This document shows positions 38,801-51,538 of a DNA stretch of 64,000 nt, piece after piece. Below the pieces are notes generated by a model that saw only the letters and a program-made list of their open reading frames with translations, ran no database searches and was not told the DNA's origin. Made by a program: the position numbers and the translations under genes. Numbering within the stretch: the first letter of the stretch is position 1; each line of letters begins with the position of its first letter. Source of the DNA: Crotophaga sulcirostris (lineage: Eukaryota > Chordata > Aves > Cuculiformes > Crotophagidae); the NCBI GenBank assembly GCA_013397455.1, contig VYZB01000220.1, forward strand, positions 539,667 to 603,666, given 5' to 3'.

Positions 38801-41800
38801 CACTGCAGGGAGAAGCCCCATCACAGCCAGGTGACGTCTGAACACTTGCAGTCTCTAGAACTGCTGATGTGCCCCTTCAGAGAGAGTCAACTACACAGAT
38901 GTAGTAGAGGGTGACTCAGTCACTCACGATAAGATCTAACAGATATCTTAATTGAAGTAAATAAACAAGTATCAGCATAAATTTAATGGCTGCCTTTACT
39001 AGAGCTCAGTTGCCTCTCTATAATGGAAAGTTTCAGGGAAACTTTGGGGGAATTTGCACACATGCAATCAGAGCTGCTGACTCCTCATTCAGAGCAGAGA
39101 AAAAACATTGTTTTCAGAATCAGTTATGCTGCCTTTTTTTTTTTTTGATGACCTCTTCCTCTATTTTTTTACAACATAAGAGAAGCACTGTGACTGGTTT
39201 TAATTTTCTACTATAAGACTGATCCCAAGGGAGCAAGCAGGGAGTACTGCTGGACAATTCACACTGTCTTCTCCCACTGCTGCCAGTGTGGAGGAAGATG
39301 GCTTTTCCCGGGACCCAGATGACAGGAGCACTTTACTGGGCTCATTCAGTCTTTGCTAATTAACATGTGGGCCACCAAACATGCTGGTGCTGTCCATTAT
39401 CAGAGATAAGGGAAGACAAATGTTCAGTAATGACAGGAGCCGTGGGGAACAAGAGCTCTGCTGCTCTGGTAAATGAGATCAGAAGCATGTACTTGTGCAT
39501 CTCTCCTCTTGGCAAAATACATTTCAAATCTCTGTGGGCTTTTGCTCATACTGATTCAGCAGTGAAAAAAAGATCAGGGCTTTGAGGTGTTGGCTGTTTT
39601 GGGTTTTGTCATTTGCTAATTTGAGGGAGCTACTCCAGTCTTCAAGTTTGCTATGTGGGTATTTATGTGACCACAGGGAAAAGATGGTCTGGTGTCTCAG
39701 GAACAGAAAGTAGTGCTGTACCCCCACTGCTGCATGTGTCCTCCCAACACAGGGGGCATGCACAAGAAGGGTGCATGGGAATAAATAGCAGCAATCAATA
39801 AAGCACTGAAGGAAGAGAAGAATAGTAAATAAATAATGTGCACAGAGGAATAGTCAGGGCATGACCTGTTAGCACTGAATGGTCTGTAAGTGGGTACCAT
39901 GGCTTGGATTGGAAAGGCCTGGCTTTAAAAACCCATATGGCACCATGAGGAGTTCTGTGTTTTGAGAGGGCATTTGACTGACTCCAGGGTGGGAACCTGT
40001 AAGAATTGTGACCAGCTGGGAAATGGCACAGAAAGAGAAATGCTTCTGTGAAAGGAGAAGTCTGAGGAGGAGGAAGGATATATTTTTAGTGTCAAAGGGC
40101 TTGTGAATTTCTTTTGCTTTTGCCACCAAAGGAATCGTGTGTAGTAGCTAGGTGTATTTTTGTTGGGGGCTTTTGTGGTGGGGAGGAAATGTCTTTAAAG
40201 GTCCCTTTTCTTTGCAAACTTTTCTTTAGAGACTCGAGTGAGCACTTTTGCTCCCCAGTGTGTCCCAAAGGAACCTGATGGATGTGTAGGTGCGTGGTCA
40301 TCGCAGAAGCAGGCAGGAACTGCTGCCTCTGGGGGTTCATTGGGGTGCTGTGCCATGTGTCTGCAGGAGGCTTGGTAACCTGTTGGGCATCTGACTGGTG
40401 GGCCACACACGAGCAAGTTGATAACCACAACAAGAGGCATTGTCAGTCATGTTTTACGTTCACTCCCCTCTTTTCCAGCCTTGCTGATACACTTTGCAAT
40501 TTTGCAATCCCTATGCATCTGCACCGCAGATAGGGGCAATGCTGGGACTTCAGTGCCCGTAAGCTTTTTGGATGGTGGTGAAACCATCGCTTCCTAGCAA
40601 AACATCTGCCTCAAGGCCTGGCATCTCTGACCTCTTGGAGCAAATCAAGCAACGTTTCCTGCTGTTCCCCATCATGAGAGAGCGGTTCTTTGAGAAAATA
40701 GCAGTTTAAAATGGGATAGTAAAGAGAGACTCTTTGCTGACACTGATGTAAATGGAATAGTTCCCTTTTCTGGTGCTTGTTTCTTGTTCCCAGTTCTTTC
40801 AAAACTTTTCTTTCTAGAAGTATGGTGGTGTGGTCAGGTCATTGGAAACAAGGTACATCCCCTGTTGTGGTATTCTACCAAATGGCTATATTTGGTCTAT
40901 GTTTTCAAGTGGTTTCCATGTTTCTTGATATCTCTGATGAGAACTCCTGATCGTTTCTTTCTCAAAGTCACGCAAAGCAGTGTGGCTTGGCAATGTCACC
41001 GTGCTGTGCATAACAACACATACCTAATGAAGGTGGTGCTTATGGAGAGAGGCTGCATGGATTTCACTAAATTTTTCCATTAAGTTTCCAAACCTAATTC
41101 TGAAAGCATCACCTTATGGAATTTATGCATGAACTCAGTGGCACGGTCTATCTCCTTCTTGACAGTGGTTATGCCCTTGGTTTATTCCTAAAGGCATCCA
41201 AGCATCATGTCTCTTGCTGTCTGGGAGCTCTGCTAACTATGTGTGTCTGTTGCTGTCCTGTCCTCTCCTCATTTTGTTGTTTAATCCAGGAAACTTAGCT
41301 CTGTGTGTCTCTACCTGTGGCCTTTAAAAGAAGAGCAAATTGAAAATCTGGCTCCTAACCATAGCTAATTTATACCAGTAACTCAAAACATTAACCAGAA
41401 AGTGGGTAGAAGGAAGGATATGAGAGGCTGAGGTTTTTCATTTTGCAGGTAACAAGGAAATAAAATAGGAAATTCAGCTCAAAGTTGTCATCTTGCTGAG
41501 CCCCCACCAGCACTGCAGCCTGGAGGTGCTTCATGGCTGCCTTTGCTTGATGATTTATTCCTCTTTGTGGCAGGGTGAAGCTGAACCTACGCTCTTTGTG
41601 ATGATGTAGAACAGGTTTACAGCAGAGACAATTAAGAAAAGGAACTTTCAGGCAGTCTGGATAAGAATGAGTTTTTTCCAGTTTAAAAGAAATGGGTGGG
41701 TGACTGTGTGTTTGTCATACTACTACAGAAGCTGGCTGTCAAGGACCTAGTGGAAATAAAGTTGTGTCAAATTCTATCCAAGATCTTAAGATTTTCCAGT

Positions 41801-42264
41801 CAAATGACTGAGCATTTGTGTATGCAAAGGTGTGTAAGCTAGGATAATTTGTGTTATATCGTTGTCCTTCTGTTAAAATGGAAAAATCACTTGGGTGAAG
41901 CCTCATTACTCAGGGCTGTAAAATGCACAAACCCAAAGACTGACAGCAAACTCTTCTAGTAAGCAATTAAGACTGCACATGACAACTGCCATAATTCAAT
42001 TGATTTAATAACTGAATTTGAATATTCAATGTTGTTTACCAATATGGGCAGTTTTATTATCTGTTTAGGAGTAGTTGACTTATTTAATGTACTACACTTA
42101 GCTAAAGTGCCAATTAAATGAGTGGGACTTTCTCCTTCCCACTCCCCCAGTTTTCAAATATTCAAGTGTTTTCCTTGAAATAAGCCAGCAATAAAGACAG
42201 GGAAAATAAATCCCACTAATATCTTCAGTGATCCAATACTAAACATTGTTATTCCTGCTGTCTT

Positions 42265-42355
42265 GGAAGAGAAACTAAGGCAGCGAGTTGATAGTGTGGC
42301 CAATGTCATGGCAAGAGGTAGAGATGACACCTGCAAAAATCCTTAGAGGCAGCAA
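42265..42355 (-). mobile_element. Possible MIR-like relic
   Basis: 'gaagagaaactaaggcag', then 'gtggccaatgtcatggcaag' and 'gtagagatgacacc' follow the order of the antisense MIR core (gaggaaactgaggcac, then tcacacagctagtaag, then gagctgggat). The match is weak. Confidence 0.3.
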
Positions 42356-45300
42356 ATTTTATGGCTTAAGTGCATCCTGCAAATGTGAGACCCAGCCTCA
42401 CCCAAACTCTGGCTGCTGCCACATTTTAAATGATGATACAGAAATAATAAGCAGTGAAACCTTTTATTTTGTTTTAAGAGGCTCACCCTTGTAACATACA
42501 GTGTAAGTGCTTAATGTAGTTAATGTGTGTTGATACAGTTTCCCAGTCCTGGTTCCGTTTAGGCTGGCTGGAATGTTTGCTTCTGTGAAATACATCTTCT
42601 CTTCTTTGTAAGTATTTTTAAAGACTTAATGAAAACAAACATTATCTATTTCTGGACCAAAATTTGAGGGCAAAAATTTTGCACTTTCCTGCTACCGAAA
42701 AGAATTTGTTTTTTCTTCAGCATAGTTCCCAGGGTAAAAGTTGTAGTTTTGCTTCCAGCTATGTAAATGAGTCTTCATCAGTATGCCTCAGGTGGAAATT
42801 CCCCTGTTCGTAAATGGAAATTTTATTCTGGTAATAGAAAAAAAATTAATTTTTCTTTCACCCAAATCCTTCTTTCATTTTAGGATAAAAGAAAAAAATT
42901 CCCTTCACATTCCTTTCCTCCTTTTTGTTATTGATGACTCACGCAATGGCCTTTGCTACTTATTTCTGACTCTTAAGTGATTTTTCAGGTGGCTTCTAAA
43001 AAATTCTTAAAGCATTTGTCACTGGCATCTGCCTTGTTTTGCAACATGATACATATAGTCTACTTTTTATGCAGAAAGTGTATTTGTTCGGGGTCTGAAC
43101 ATTGCTTAGTTTGGAATACACACTTTAAACATCAAATAAAACTAAACAAACAAAATTCACCCAAATATAACAAACTCATGAGTCTGTGCAAAATATTTAG
43201 TGCAGGCAAACACCTGCATCTCTGTGCTCAGTGTGCAGACAGCCACCCACACATCAGTTTGCAAGATCCGGTCTTACTGGAAACAATTAATAAGGACCCC
43301 CAAAATTCCCAAACTGGATGAAGGGCGGGGTTTTTTTGTGCTTTGACTTTATCACTGTAGTCTAGTTTTATATTTTTTGAGAATTTTTTTTAAAATTCAC
43401 TTGTGAATTTAAACTGTACTTCTGAGTGTGGGAAGACTGGGTGCTGCTTTTCTTCTGGCAGCAAAGAAAAGGATCCAGAATCCCCTAACAGTAATTTCTA
43501 GTGTGGTTTAGTTAAACAGGCAGTTATGCCTCATAATGCAAATCCGTGGTTTTGTAAATCACCCACTTTCTGCAAATAGTACTCGCAAGAAATGGTATTG
43601 CAGAAAAAAAAAAAAAGAGGAAAGTTGTTGTTTGTCCCACCTGAAGAAGCAATAGTCAGAAAAGGATTGTAACTACTTGTGTTTGACTTTCTTTGTATCA
43701 AAAAAGCATCTTCAACAGAAGTGAGTTTTTGAGAAGCATTTCTTGGGGGGGAATGCTTTGTGTATGTACACAATTACATTTTGAAGTGAAAAAGTAGTAA
43801 ATAATATTTTGTGTTGAGTCATTGATGCTTTGAACTTGTGTGGCACCACTAGTTAAAGACCTCGAATGACTTGTACAAACAGCAAAGCTTCCCCAAATGC
43901 CCCGTGAAACATGGAACTAATTATCTGTATTCAGCACACAGAGAAACAGGTGAAACACCTTATTAAAAGCCTTGGCTTCAGTGCCAGTATGAACACAAGT
44001 ACCTTACTCCAGGTCCTGTCCTTGAAGGTGTTACGTCACGGAGCAACGTGTGTGATTTTGGTGGGGATTTTTGTTGGCGTTGGTTTGTTTTTGCGTTTTT
44101 CCCCAAACCATTTTGTCTTATGTTTTTGCCATCAGTAACTCAAACTGTATCCCTGACCTAGCTGTAGCCTCATGTATCTTGCAGAACTGGGTGAGTAACA
44201 TCTCCTCAGATCTAGCATTTGACTAATTACCTTCCACTCTGTTCTCTGGGATGTTGTGCTGCTTGCAACACCAACAATTTAGAGAACTTGCTTTTTCCAT
44301 ATCACAATACTTCGGCAAGGGCAGAGATTGTAGCTTTGAAATTCTGATGAAGAAACAACCAAGGAGGTATCAGACGAAGCCTCCTAGTTCATTTTGATAA
44401 CCTCCTAAGAAGAATTGCCTCTGGGGATTTTTCTCCTTTAGAAGTCCTGTGGTGTTGCCGATGTTCGAGATGGGAATCTCGGCTGCTTGCTGCAGCTAAC
44501 TCAGGTCAGTTCTTGTGGCTTATTTTTCCTCTGCGAACGTTTATGGGGAAATCATGGAGGAATGCACTGTTCTTAAGTCTGCAGTATCCTTCATTTAAAT
44601 GCGTAGTCACACAAATAAAACAGTATTTTTGTCTGAGCAAGGACACCAAAGTATGTCATTCTGGCCTTCACCAAGTGAGCTGAGTGTCTTTGTCGTCAGT
44701 CTCCCTTCTCCCTGTCATTCCGGGGTCCCAGGCTTGGCACTATTTCAGAGGCTTTTTGAACAAACAAACTGCTTAGGTCTTTGAATCCCACCCCCAGTAA
44801 TTCACCATCAGCTCCTATACAGCTCACTGAAAGATTTTGCTTAGTGAGTATTTTGTTTGAATGCGTGTCCAGCAAATGAAGAGAAAAACATGCTGGGGCT
44901 TTGTCATGGCTTTCTTCTCTGAAATATCTCTTGTGACATTATCAACAAGCAAACTGTGGCCTTGTTCTTGAAAGAAAAACAATTCATGTTATAACCATGG
45001 TGCACTCAGCTGTCCCGAAGTCCGAACTATGAAATAACTGTTGCCTTTTTCTTCAGAGAAATCTCTTCCTCCAGGGAAGGCTGCTTAAGTGTAGATGAAG
45101 AACAGGAGGAAAGCAGGATCTGTTTCAGGGTTGGTTAAGGACACGTGCTTCAGGATGTACCAGGTTAGCAGCGCAGGGAGGTGGGCAGCAAAGAGCTGGG
45201 TACTGGCCCTTGTGCGTCCCCCCAGGTTAATGCAACCCTTACTGGGTAAAACTGGTAAATGTACTTGTGATGTTTGGGGTTTGTACGCCTAAATATCCTC

Positions 45301-46192
45301 ACCTGGTGTTGTTCCCTGTCTTGTCCTTGGCAGGAGACAAGCCACTTTTGTAGAACTGGAGATGGGGGAAAGTGGAAGCTGAGACGCGTGTTAGTGACCT
45401 CCTGAGAGGTGGTAGTTTTTGTCTTCAATTAACTCTGGCTATTTGAAGATAGAGATTTAGAAAGTTCAATGTATGAAAATGAACGTGTACAGCAGTTGGA
45501 GGCTGTAAGGTGCAGTTAAAATACTTAGGATATAAGGATAAACAGTTCTAACTTCCCTTCAGTGTGCACAGCTTGCTTGCAAGGGAGCCTAGGTGCCCCA
45601 GATATATACATGTGTTTAAAGAAATCCCAACAAAGAATAAAAAGCCCGTAGCAGAGTGGCATTATGCTATAGCACAGAGACTCTTTGTGTAAGATGCAAA
45701 AGCGAAGAGTGATCTTCAAATCTTGACGATTGAGCTGTTTGGTTTGGCCATAGGCATTTCTCAGCGAGGGCTGTATCCTGTGGCTGCGCTCGTACAGATG
45801 AGCTCCGCTGCTTACCTCGGCGATAGCTGGTGTAGATCACTGTTGTAGACTTCATGCAACTGTGATCCTATTTCAGACCTTGTTGCCAAAAAAACCCTCT
45901 TTTGACTTTTAAATAAGAGCAAGTTACCAGCAGTGTTTGCAGACCAACTGCATAGCTGAAGCAAAAACGCGGTTTCCCGCCTGTTTGGTGGTGTTAACCA
46001 CATGGAGCAAATATTCTCAACTCTCCTAAAACTGCTCTGGCTTCCTGTTTGCTTTGTGGTGCAATTAAATGTGGTGAGTTTGGTGAGTTTTTTATTTGTT
46101 TGTTTGTTTAACCCATACCCCAGTAAATGGAGGATAAGAGAGGCTACTTTTAGCCTTGTCTGAAGAAGTGATGAATATAAATCTTACAAGTT

Positions 46193-46343
46193 GTGGCTGC
46201 CCCATCCCTGGAGGTGTTCAAGGCCAGGTTGGATGGGGCTTTGAGCCCCCTGATCCAGTGGGAGGTGTCCCTGCCCATGGCAGGGGGGTTGGAACTGGGT
46301 GGGCTTTGAGGTCCCTTCCAACCCAAATCATTCTGTGATTCTG
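46193..46343 (+). mobile_element. CR1 LINE 3' end
   Basis: 'gtggctgccccatccctgga' to 'ccaaatcattctgtgattct', sense orientation, 5'-truncated. Confidence 0.95.
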
Positions 46344-49300
46344 TTTAGTTTCTGTGTGGTTCAGGACCCAGGAGGGCAGGCATGGTGTTTTTTATGATGT
46401 TTTTTCCTCCAGGTGCCCCACTGGCAGTTGAATGTTTTTTTGCTGGGCAGTCCTGTAGATAACAAGTCACTGTGGTTACATTACTTGCTAGTTCTCAGCC
46501 TCCTCCTGTTTCTCCTCACATTCCCTTTTCCTCCAAAAGCTGACCAGCTAATCTCATCTAGGCTAGGAACATTGGCTATATTTCTCACACAGCAAATTAG
46601 TGTAGAGAAAGGATTTGGAAGGGGAGTTGGTTAGGAGCTGTACAGCCAGTGTTTCCAACCCAGTCCGTTTTGTAAAGGGATGACTAGTTAGTAAGTGATG
46701 AGCAAGAATGGTGTACCTGGAGCAGTGAGGAGAGCAAGCCACCTGAAAAAAAAAAAAAAAGACTTGAGTATAAATGCTAAGAGGTGGAGCTATGAAAGGC
46801 TGATAATTAAGACTAAGGGCTCAAAAAAGTCTTTGTTGAAGAAAAGGGATGTAAAGAGAAAGTATTCATGTGAGTAGTCATCATAACTGAAGTACAACCA
46901 AAGATGAAAAGAAAACCAATCTTTAGATTTAGCTTTGGTAAATACAGACAGCAGCACTGCGGTCTCGCCTCTCTCCTGGAAACTCTGGGCACTCCTTACC
47001 CTGTAAAGAACTGCACCCAGAGCCAGCAGCTGCGTGATGCAGAATATCTGCAAACTCAGCATCCCTTTTCTCCTGGCCATTTCTCTTTCTACCATCTAGT
47101 TTTATGTTAACCCTAGGTAATCTGCAGCGCGTGTCTTTAATAATCCACTCTGAGAGACTATCCCTTCTTGTTTTCAAGTACAATTGCTTATGTATGGCAA
47201 ATACTAAGTTTTTAAATGAAAGTCAGTTTGTGTTACCCAACAGCTATGTTGACGTCAGGTTTAGATACCATTTTTTTGCTTAGCCTTGGAGTTGATCTGT
47301 AGTTGCCACACTTCACCCTGTTTGTTATTATTGCAGGGCTCTTAACTGGGGACAGAGCTGCCACGTCCCCATGGCAGAGATCAGCCCTGGCGAATATATA
47401 AGTGACCATTCCTCTCCTCTGCGTTCTCCAAATGAATCCTGCATAAAACTTGGACCACAGTGTGACAGTTGTGAATACCAGGCTGGGGTCTGCATCCTTT
47501 GCCAAGCAGGACAAGGTTCACCCCTGACTCGGCAAACGCATGAAATAAGTGTTTCTGGCAGAAAACCAGAAATAAGTGACATGGAGAACGTGCCCGCTCT
47601 GTAGCAAGAGAAATTAAGAGCTGAAAATACCAAATAAACCTTTCAGTGTTTTGTGAACAACTCTGGGTAAATATATACCAGGTTGGCATGGTGTGAAGGT
47701 GGTCTTTTTGAACTGGCATGCACAGCACCTGCCTGGTTGTGGGTGCATTTGAGGTAACTCCACATGGATGCCACTACAGCCCTTCTTACCAGTGTTTGCT
47801 TCAAGTCCATTAGCACTGCTTTGTTCTCGGAACACAGCTAACTGACCCTTCCTTCTGTTCTTCCTGGAGGCCTTGGATCTCTAATCTAGCAGTTGCAACT
47901 ATTTTTCTGACTTTCAGTTCTTTCTTCCCTTTCCCTACGGTTTCTGTTGTCCAGTTTCTCACAGGTCATGTGGGCAAAAGTCCTATAAGTGTTCAGTGCA
48001 GTCCTATACGTGAAACTTGGAGATGAAGAATAGAAAAGCTGTTGAAAAGGGAAAAAAATAGCAGAAGAGAAACCAGAATTCCTGTAAACAGTCTGTTAAA
48101 AATATCTTCAACATATGTCAGGGCCTATGATTTAAAATAGACAGTTTCTGAGTTTTAAAAGGTCACATTAAGACGTGATAGTAGATTCAAACAGAGCTGA
48201 AGAATGAATGCTTCAACAGTCACATTTTGTACTGGTGGTAAGATATCTGTGTTGCCAACTAGTAATGTTCAGGGAAAAAAATGAGTCAGATTGCAAGAAT
48301 AATGAGATTTTCTTGGATTATAACATGGAAAAAAGATAATTTATACCTTAATCACATGCCTCCAGTAGTAGAAGCTTTAGGGAAAATTATGATTCTGGGA
48401 GTCATAAAATTGCAGGACCAGTTGGGGTACTAACACTAACCGTGTCCCATACTGAGGTTGTTTGTTTCCATTTGTGGGAGTGAAATAATTAAAAAACACA
48501 AATCCAGGTCCACAGCCTCTTGGTATTTGTGCCCCAGAGTGCAGTGGGCACTTCTCAAGCACAAGAGGAGATGTGTAAAAAGAAAGATTTTTTTTTTTTC
48601 AAATGAGCAAATGGTCTTTGGGTTTCTAATTGCTGTTGAAAATTTAATGAGACAGAGGAGATTAATTGTCTTTGAACACTGGAAACAGTTCTTATCCCCA
48701 TCTGCTGCTGCTTTGGAACCACTAGTTTCCCATGACAAATTGGAGAGATGCTCTGTGCAAAAGGGTGGTAGCAGCCCCACAGGGTGTCTGAGAAGTGGCC
48801 AGCCCTTGTGGCACCTTGTGGTTCTGGTGTGATGGGCCCTAGCAGAATGATTTGATGCTTGGGTGGGTTTCCCCTGCAGCCAACGGACCTGTACAACAGG
48901 TTGGAGGAGAAAAAAATATGGATAGATACCCTGTACATCCTTGGTATCCAGCATACTAAGTTGTGCTTGATTCCCCTCTCTCCCACAATTACAGATACTG
49001 GTGAAACACCAGGCGTGCTACAACCTCTTGCTCCCCTGCTCCTCCTGCACCTTACGTGCCACACAGGGCATTGCTTCTTGTCCCACAAATTGCTTGACTC
49101 TCCTTCAGGATTTGTGGTTCTCCCTATCCTTATTACACAAAACTTCCACACATTGCATGTCTGAGGTTGTCAAAGGAGCTCGTTCCAGGGGAGCAGTGAA
49201 TCCCAAACCATTTTAAATCTCCTCTGTGACTCTTTAGACACATACTTTTGGATTTAGAGGCTAACTTCCATATTGTGCTCTACAGCAAGTCCTTCAGTTC

Positions 49301-49644
49301 TGGCAGTAATAGAGCTATCATCTGTGTGTCCCTGCTGCGCGCACGTTGTCAGCTGCGTCAGGATGGTGGCAGCCATGTAATGCTTTGGACATTCTCTGTC
49401 CTTGGCTGCCAGGACTGACGTCTCCTGGCGGTGTCGCATTGCCTGTTGTGCATGCACTAGGCTGCACAAACCAGTGCTGCACAGATCCAGCTCCTGTGAC
49501 CTGTGTGAACAAAGGTGACTGCTGTGCAGTGCTGGATTACTGGAGCATAACGCAGCGTCCCTGCTGCAGGGTTACTGGTGTGCCATGCACAGCTGCAGCC
49601 CTGCAGTCACTGGGTGCAGAACAGCTGAAGGTCAGTGGTGTGCC

Positions 49645-50509
49645 ACGCAGGGCCAGTGCAGGGAGTTGGGCACACAGGTCCTTGCACACCCTGCACGCTG
49701 CAGGGATTTGGGCGCGTGGTTCCTGGCACTCTGTGCCCGCTGCAGGGACTTGGCCACACGGTTTCTCGCACGCCGTGCCCAGTGCAGGGATTTGAGTGCC
49801 CAGCTCCTCTTACACCGTGCCCCCTGCAGGGATTTGGGTGCCCAGTTCCTTGCCCACCGTGCCTGCTGCAGGGACTCAGGTGCCTGGTTCTTCATATGCT
49901 GTGCCTGCTGGAGGGATTTGGGCACACACTTCCTTGCACACTGTGCCCGCTGCAGGCATTGGGATGCCTGGTTCCTCCTATGCCATGCCTGGCGCAGGGA
50001 TGCGGGTGCCTGGTTCCTCACAGGCCATGCCCACTGCAGGGATTTGGGTCCACAGCTCCTAGTACACTGTGCCCAATGTGGGGATTTGGGTGCATGGTTT
50101 CTCACACACTGTACCTGCTGTAGGGACTCAGCTGCCCGACTCCCTGCCTGCTGCAGGGGTTTGGGTTCCAGGTTGCTTGCATTCTGTGCCCTCTGCAGGG
50201 ACTGGAGTGCCCGGCTCCTCGCACGCTGTACCCACTGCAGGGATATGGGCACACACTTCCTTGCGTGCTGTGCCTCGTGCAGACATTAGAGTACCTGGTT
50301 CCTTGCACCTGCATACTTGTTCCATGGCTCCTTGCTGCAGGGATTGGGGTGCCCGTTCCTTGCCGGCTGTGCCCGCTGCAGGGAGGGGGGTGCACACAGT
50401 GCTCAATGCAGGGGTTCAGGTTCCCAGCTCCTCGCATGCCCTGCCCGATTCAGAGATCCTGGTGCCCGGTTCCCTGCCTCCCCTGCCCGCTGCAGGCACT
50501 AGGGCTCCC
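49645..50509 (+). repeat. 42-bp minisatellite, about 20 copies
   Basis: The unit is roughly GCAGGGATTTGGGTGCCCGG followed by TTCCTTGCACACTGTGCCCG and CT. Exact 42-bp steps are seen at 49701, 49743 and 49785, and the register persists to about 50.5 kb with diverged copies. As 42 is divisible by three, long frames stay open on both strands (for example 49585-50289 on + and 49632-50252 on -). They encode 14-residue Cys/Leu/Arg repeats. I take these frames as a by-product of the repeat. Confidence 0.95.
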
Positions 50510-50714
50510 GGTTCCCCCTTTCCCGGTGCGGGGGCTCTCTCTCCTCTCCCGGTTCCCCCTTTCCCGGTGCGGGGGCTCTCTCTCCTCTCCCGGTTCCCCC
50601 TTTCCCGGTGCGGGGGCTCTCTCTCCTCTCCCGGTTCCCCCTTTCCCGGTGCGGGGGCTCTCTCTCCTCTCCCGGTTCCCCCTTTCCCGGTGCGGGGGCT
50701 CTCTCTCCCGGTCC
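50510..50714 (+). repeat. 41-bp near-perfect minisatellite, 5 copies
   Basis: 'ggttccccctttcccggtgc' recurs at 50510, 50551, 50592, 50633 and 50674, always 41 bp apart, with essentially identical units; a short truncated copy begins near 50708. The preceding 42-bp array runs into it in register: 'cccggttcc' at 50465 and 50507 are 42 bp apart. The C-rich + strand and G-rich - strand could form i-motif or G-quadruplex structures. Confidence 0.96.
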
Positions 50715-51010
50715 CCCCCCCCGGTGCGGGTCCCCCCGATGCGGTGGGCGGGCTCTGCAGACGCTGCCGGGCGGCGCCGGGAGCAGCGGCCGCGGCAGCA
50801 GCGCAGGTGAGCGGGGGGACCGGAGGGGGGAGCGGGGACCGCAGAGGGGGCCCTCGGGGAGGAGCGGGGACCAGCGGCAGCGGGTCCCGCTGCGCATCCT
50901 CTGCGGCGGCTCCGGGGTGCTCGGCCCGGGCTCCGCTGGGTCACCGTGCTCCGTGTCCGCTCTGCGTGCGCTGTTTGCGGCAATTCCGATTGCTCCTCGG
51001 GCTCCCTTAG
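50715..51010 (+). promoter_or_regulatory. PIK3CD: CpG island, likely PIK3CD promoter
   Basis: The sequence is very GC-rich with dense CpG, and has a GC box GGGCGG at 50746-50751. A strong splice donor (GCGCAG|gtgagc) lies at 50806/50807. Nothing upstream within 19 kb looks like a better promoter, and the next recognisable exon on + is PIK3CD exon 2. The assignment is by position. Confidence 0.6.
50720..50806 (+). other. PIK3CD: Putative noncoding first exon of PIK3CD
   Basis: The GC-rich segment ends in a consensus donor, with a GC box inside it. The transcription start is not determinable; 50720 is an arbitrary bound. Noncoding first exons are usual for mammalian PIK3CD, whose start codon lies in a later exon. 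Alternative upstream first exons are possible. Confidence 0.45.
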
Positions 51011-51059
51011 CCAGCTGCATTCTCCTTAAGAAAGAGCGCCTCTGCTTTAGGAAAATCTG

Positions 51060-51538
51060 GTATTTTAAAGCTCGGTAATCTGCGGATCGGACATAGATTT
51101 GTTTGGTTGGACATAGATTGGGTCATAATCTGTGACTCGGACAAAAATTTGTTTGGTAATTTGCGACTTGGACATAGATCAGGTCAGTAATCTGCAACTC
51201 AGACGTAGATTTGTTTGGTAATCTGTGAGTTGGACATAGATCGGGTCGGTAATCTGCGAGTCGGACATAGATCGGTTTGGTAATTTGTGAGTTGGACATA
51301 GATTGGGTCAGTAATCTGCGACTCGGACATAGATTGGGTTGGAAGTCTGCGACTCGGACATAGATTTGTTCTGTAATCTGCAAGTTGGACATAGGTAATC
51401 TGCAACTCAGACATAGATTAATTGAGTAATTTGCAACTCTGACATAGATTTTGATAATCTACAAACTGGACATAGGTTGGGTTGGTAATCTGCAAATTGG
51501 AATAGATTTGTTCGGTAGTCTGCGAGTTGGATTTGGAT
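51060..51538 (+). repeat. 31-bp minisatellite, about 15 copies
   Basis: The unit is approximately TAATCTGCGACTCGGACATA followed by GATTGGGTCGG, repeated with moderate divergence and a few shortened copies. It begins about 250 bp inside intron 1. The period is not divisible by three, yet the three-unit period of 93 bp leaves antisense frames open (51123-51392). Confidence 0.94.

Larger units (their letters stand above)
30191..49640. other. Intergenic interval without a supported gene
   Basis: About 19 kb in which I found no exon series with matching splice sites. It contains two CR1 copies (35551, 46193), a poly-T tract (34459-34478), a small duplication (32951-33012) and a GC-rich patch with a good splice donor (about 31.86-32.08 kb). 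Longer open frames, such as 48555-49151 on minus, resemble no known protein and are overlapped by similar frames on the other strand. Untranslated upstream exons of PIK3CD or noncoding RNAs could be hidden here. Confidence 0.5.

Noticed and set aside
48555..49151. 198-codon minus-strand open frame
   Set aside because: No recognisable domain, biased toward no codon pattern I can see, overlapped by 172-codon and 124-codon frames in other frames and strands, and no splice-site support. Probably chance or an unrecognised old repeat.
50069..51010. 313-codon + strand open frame and companion minus-strand frames of 170-180 codons
   Set aside because: Produced by the 42-bp and 41-bp arrays and the CpG island. 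The 41-bp unit cycles through all three frames (41-residue period), so openness reflects the lack of stops in a GC-rich unit.
51123..51414. Antisense frames of 71-89 codons
   Set aside because: By-product of the 31-bp array; simple repeat peptide without start context or homology.
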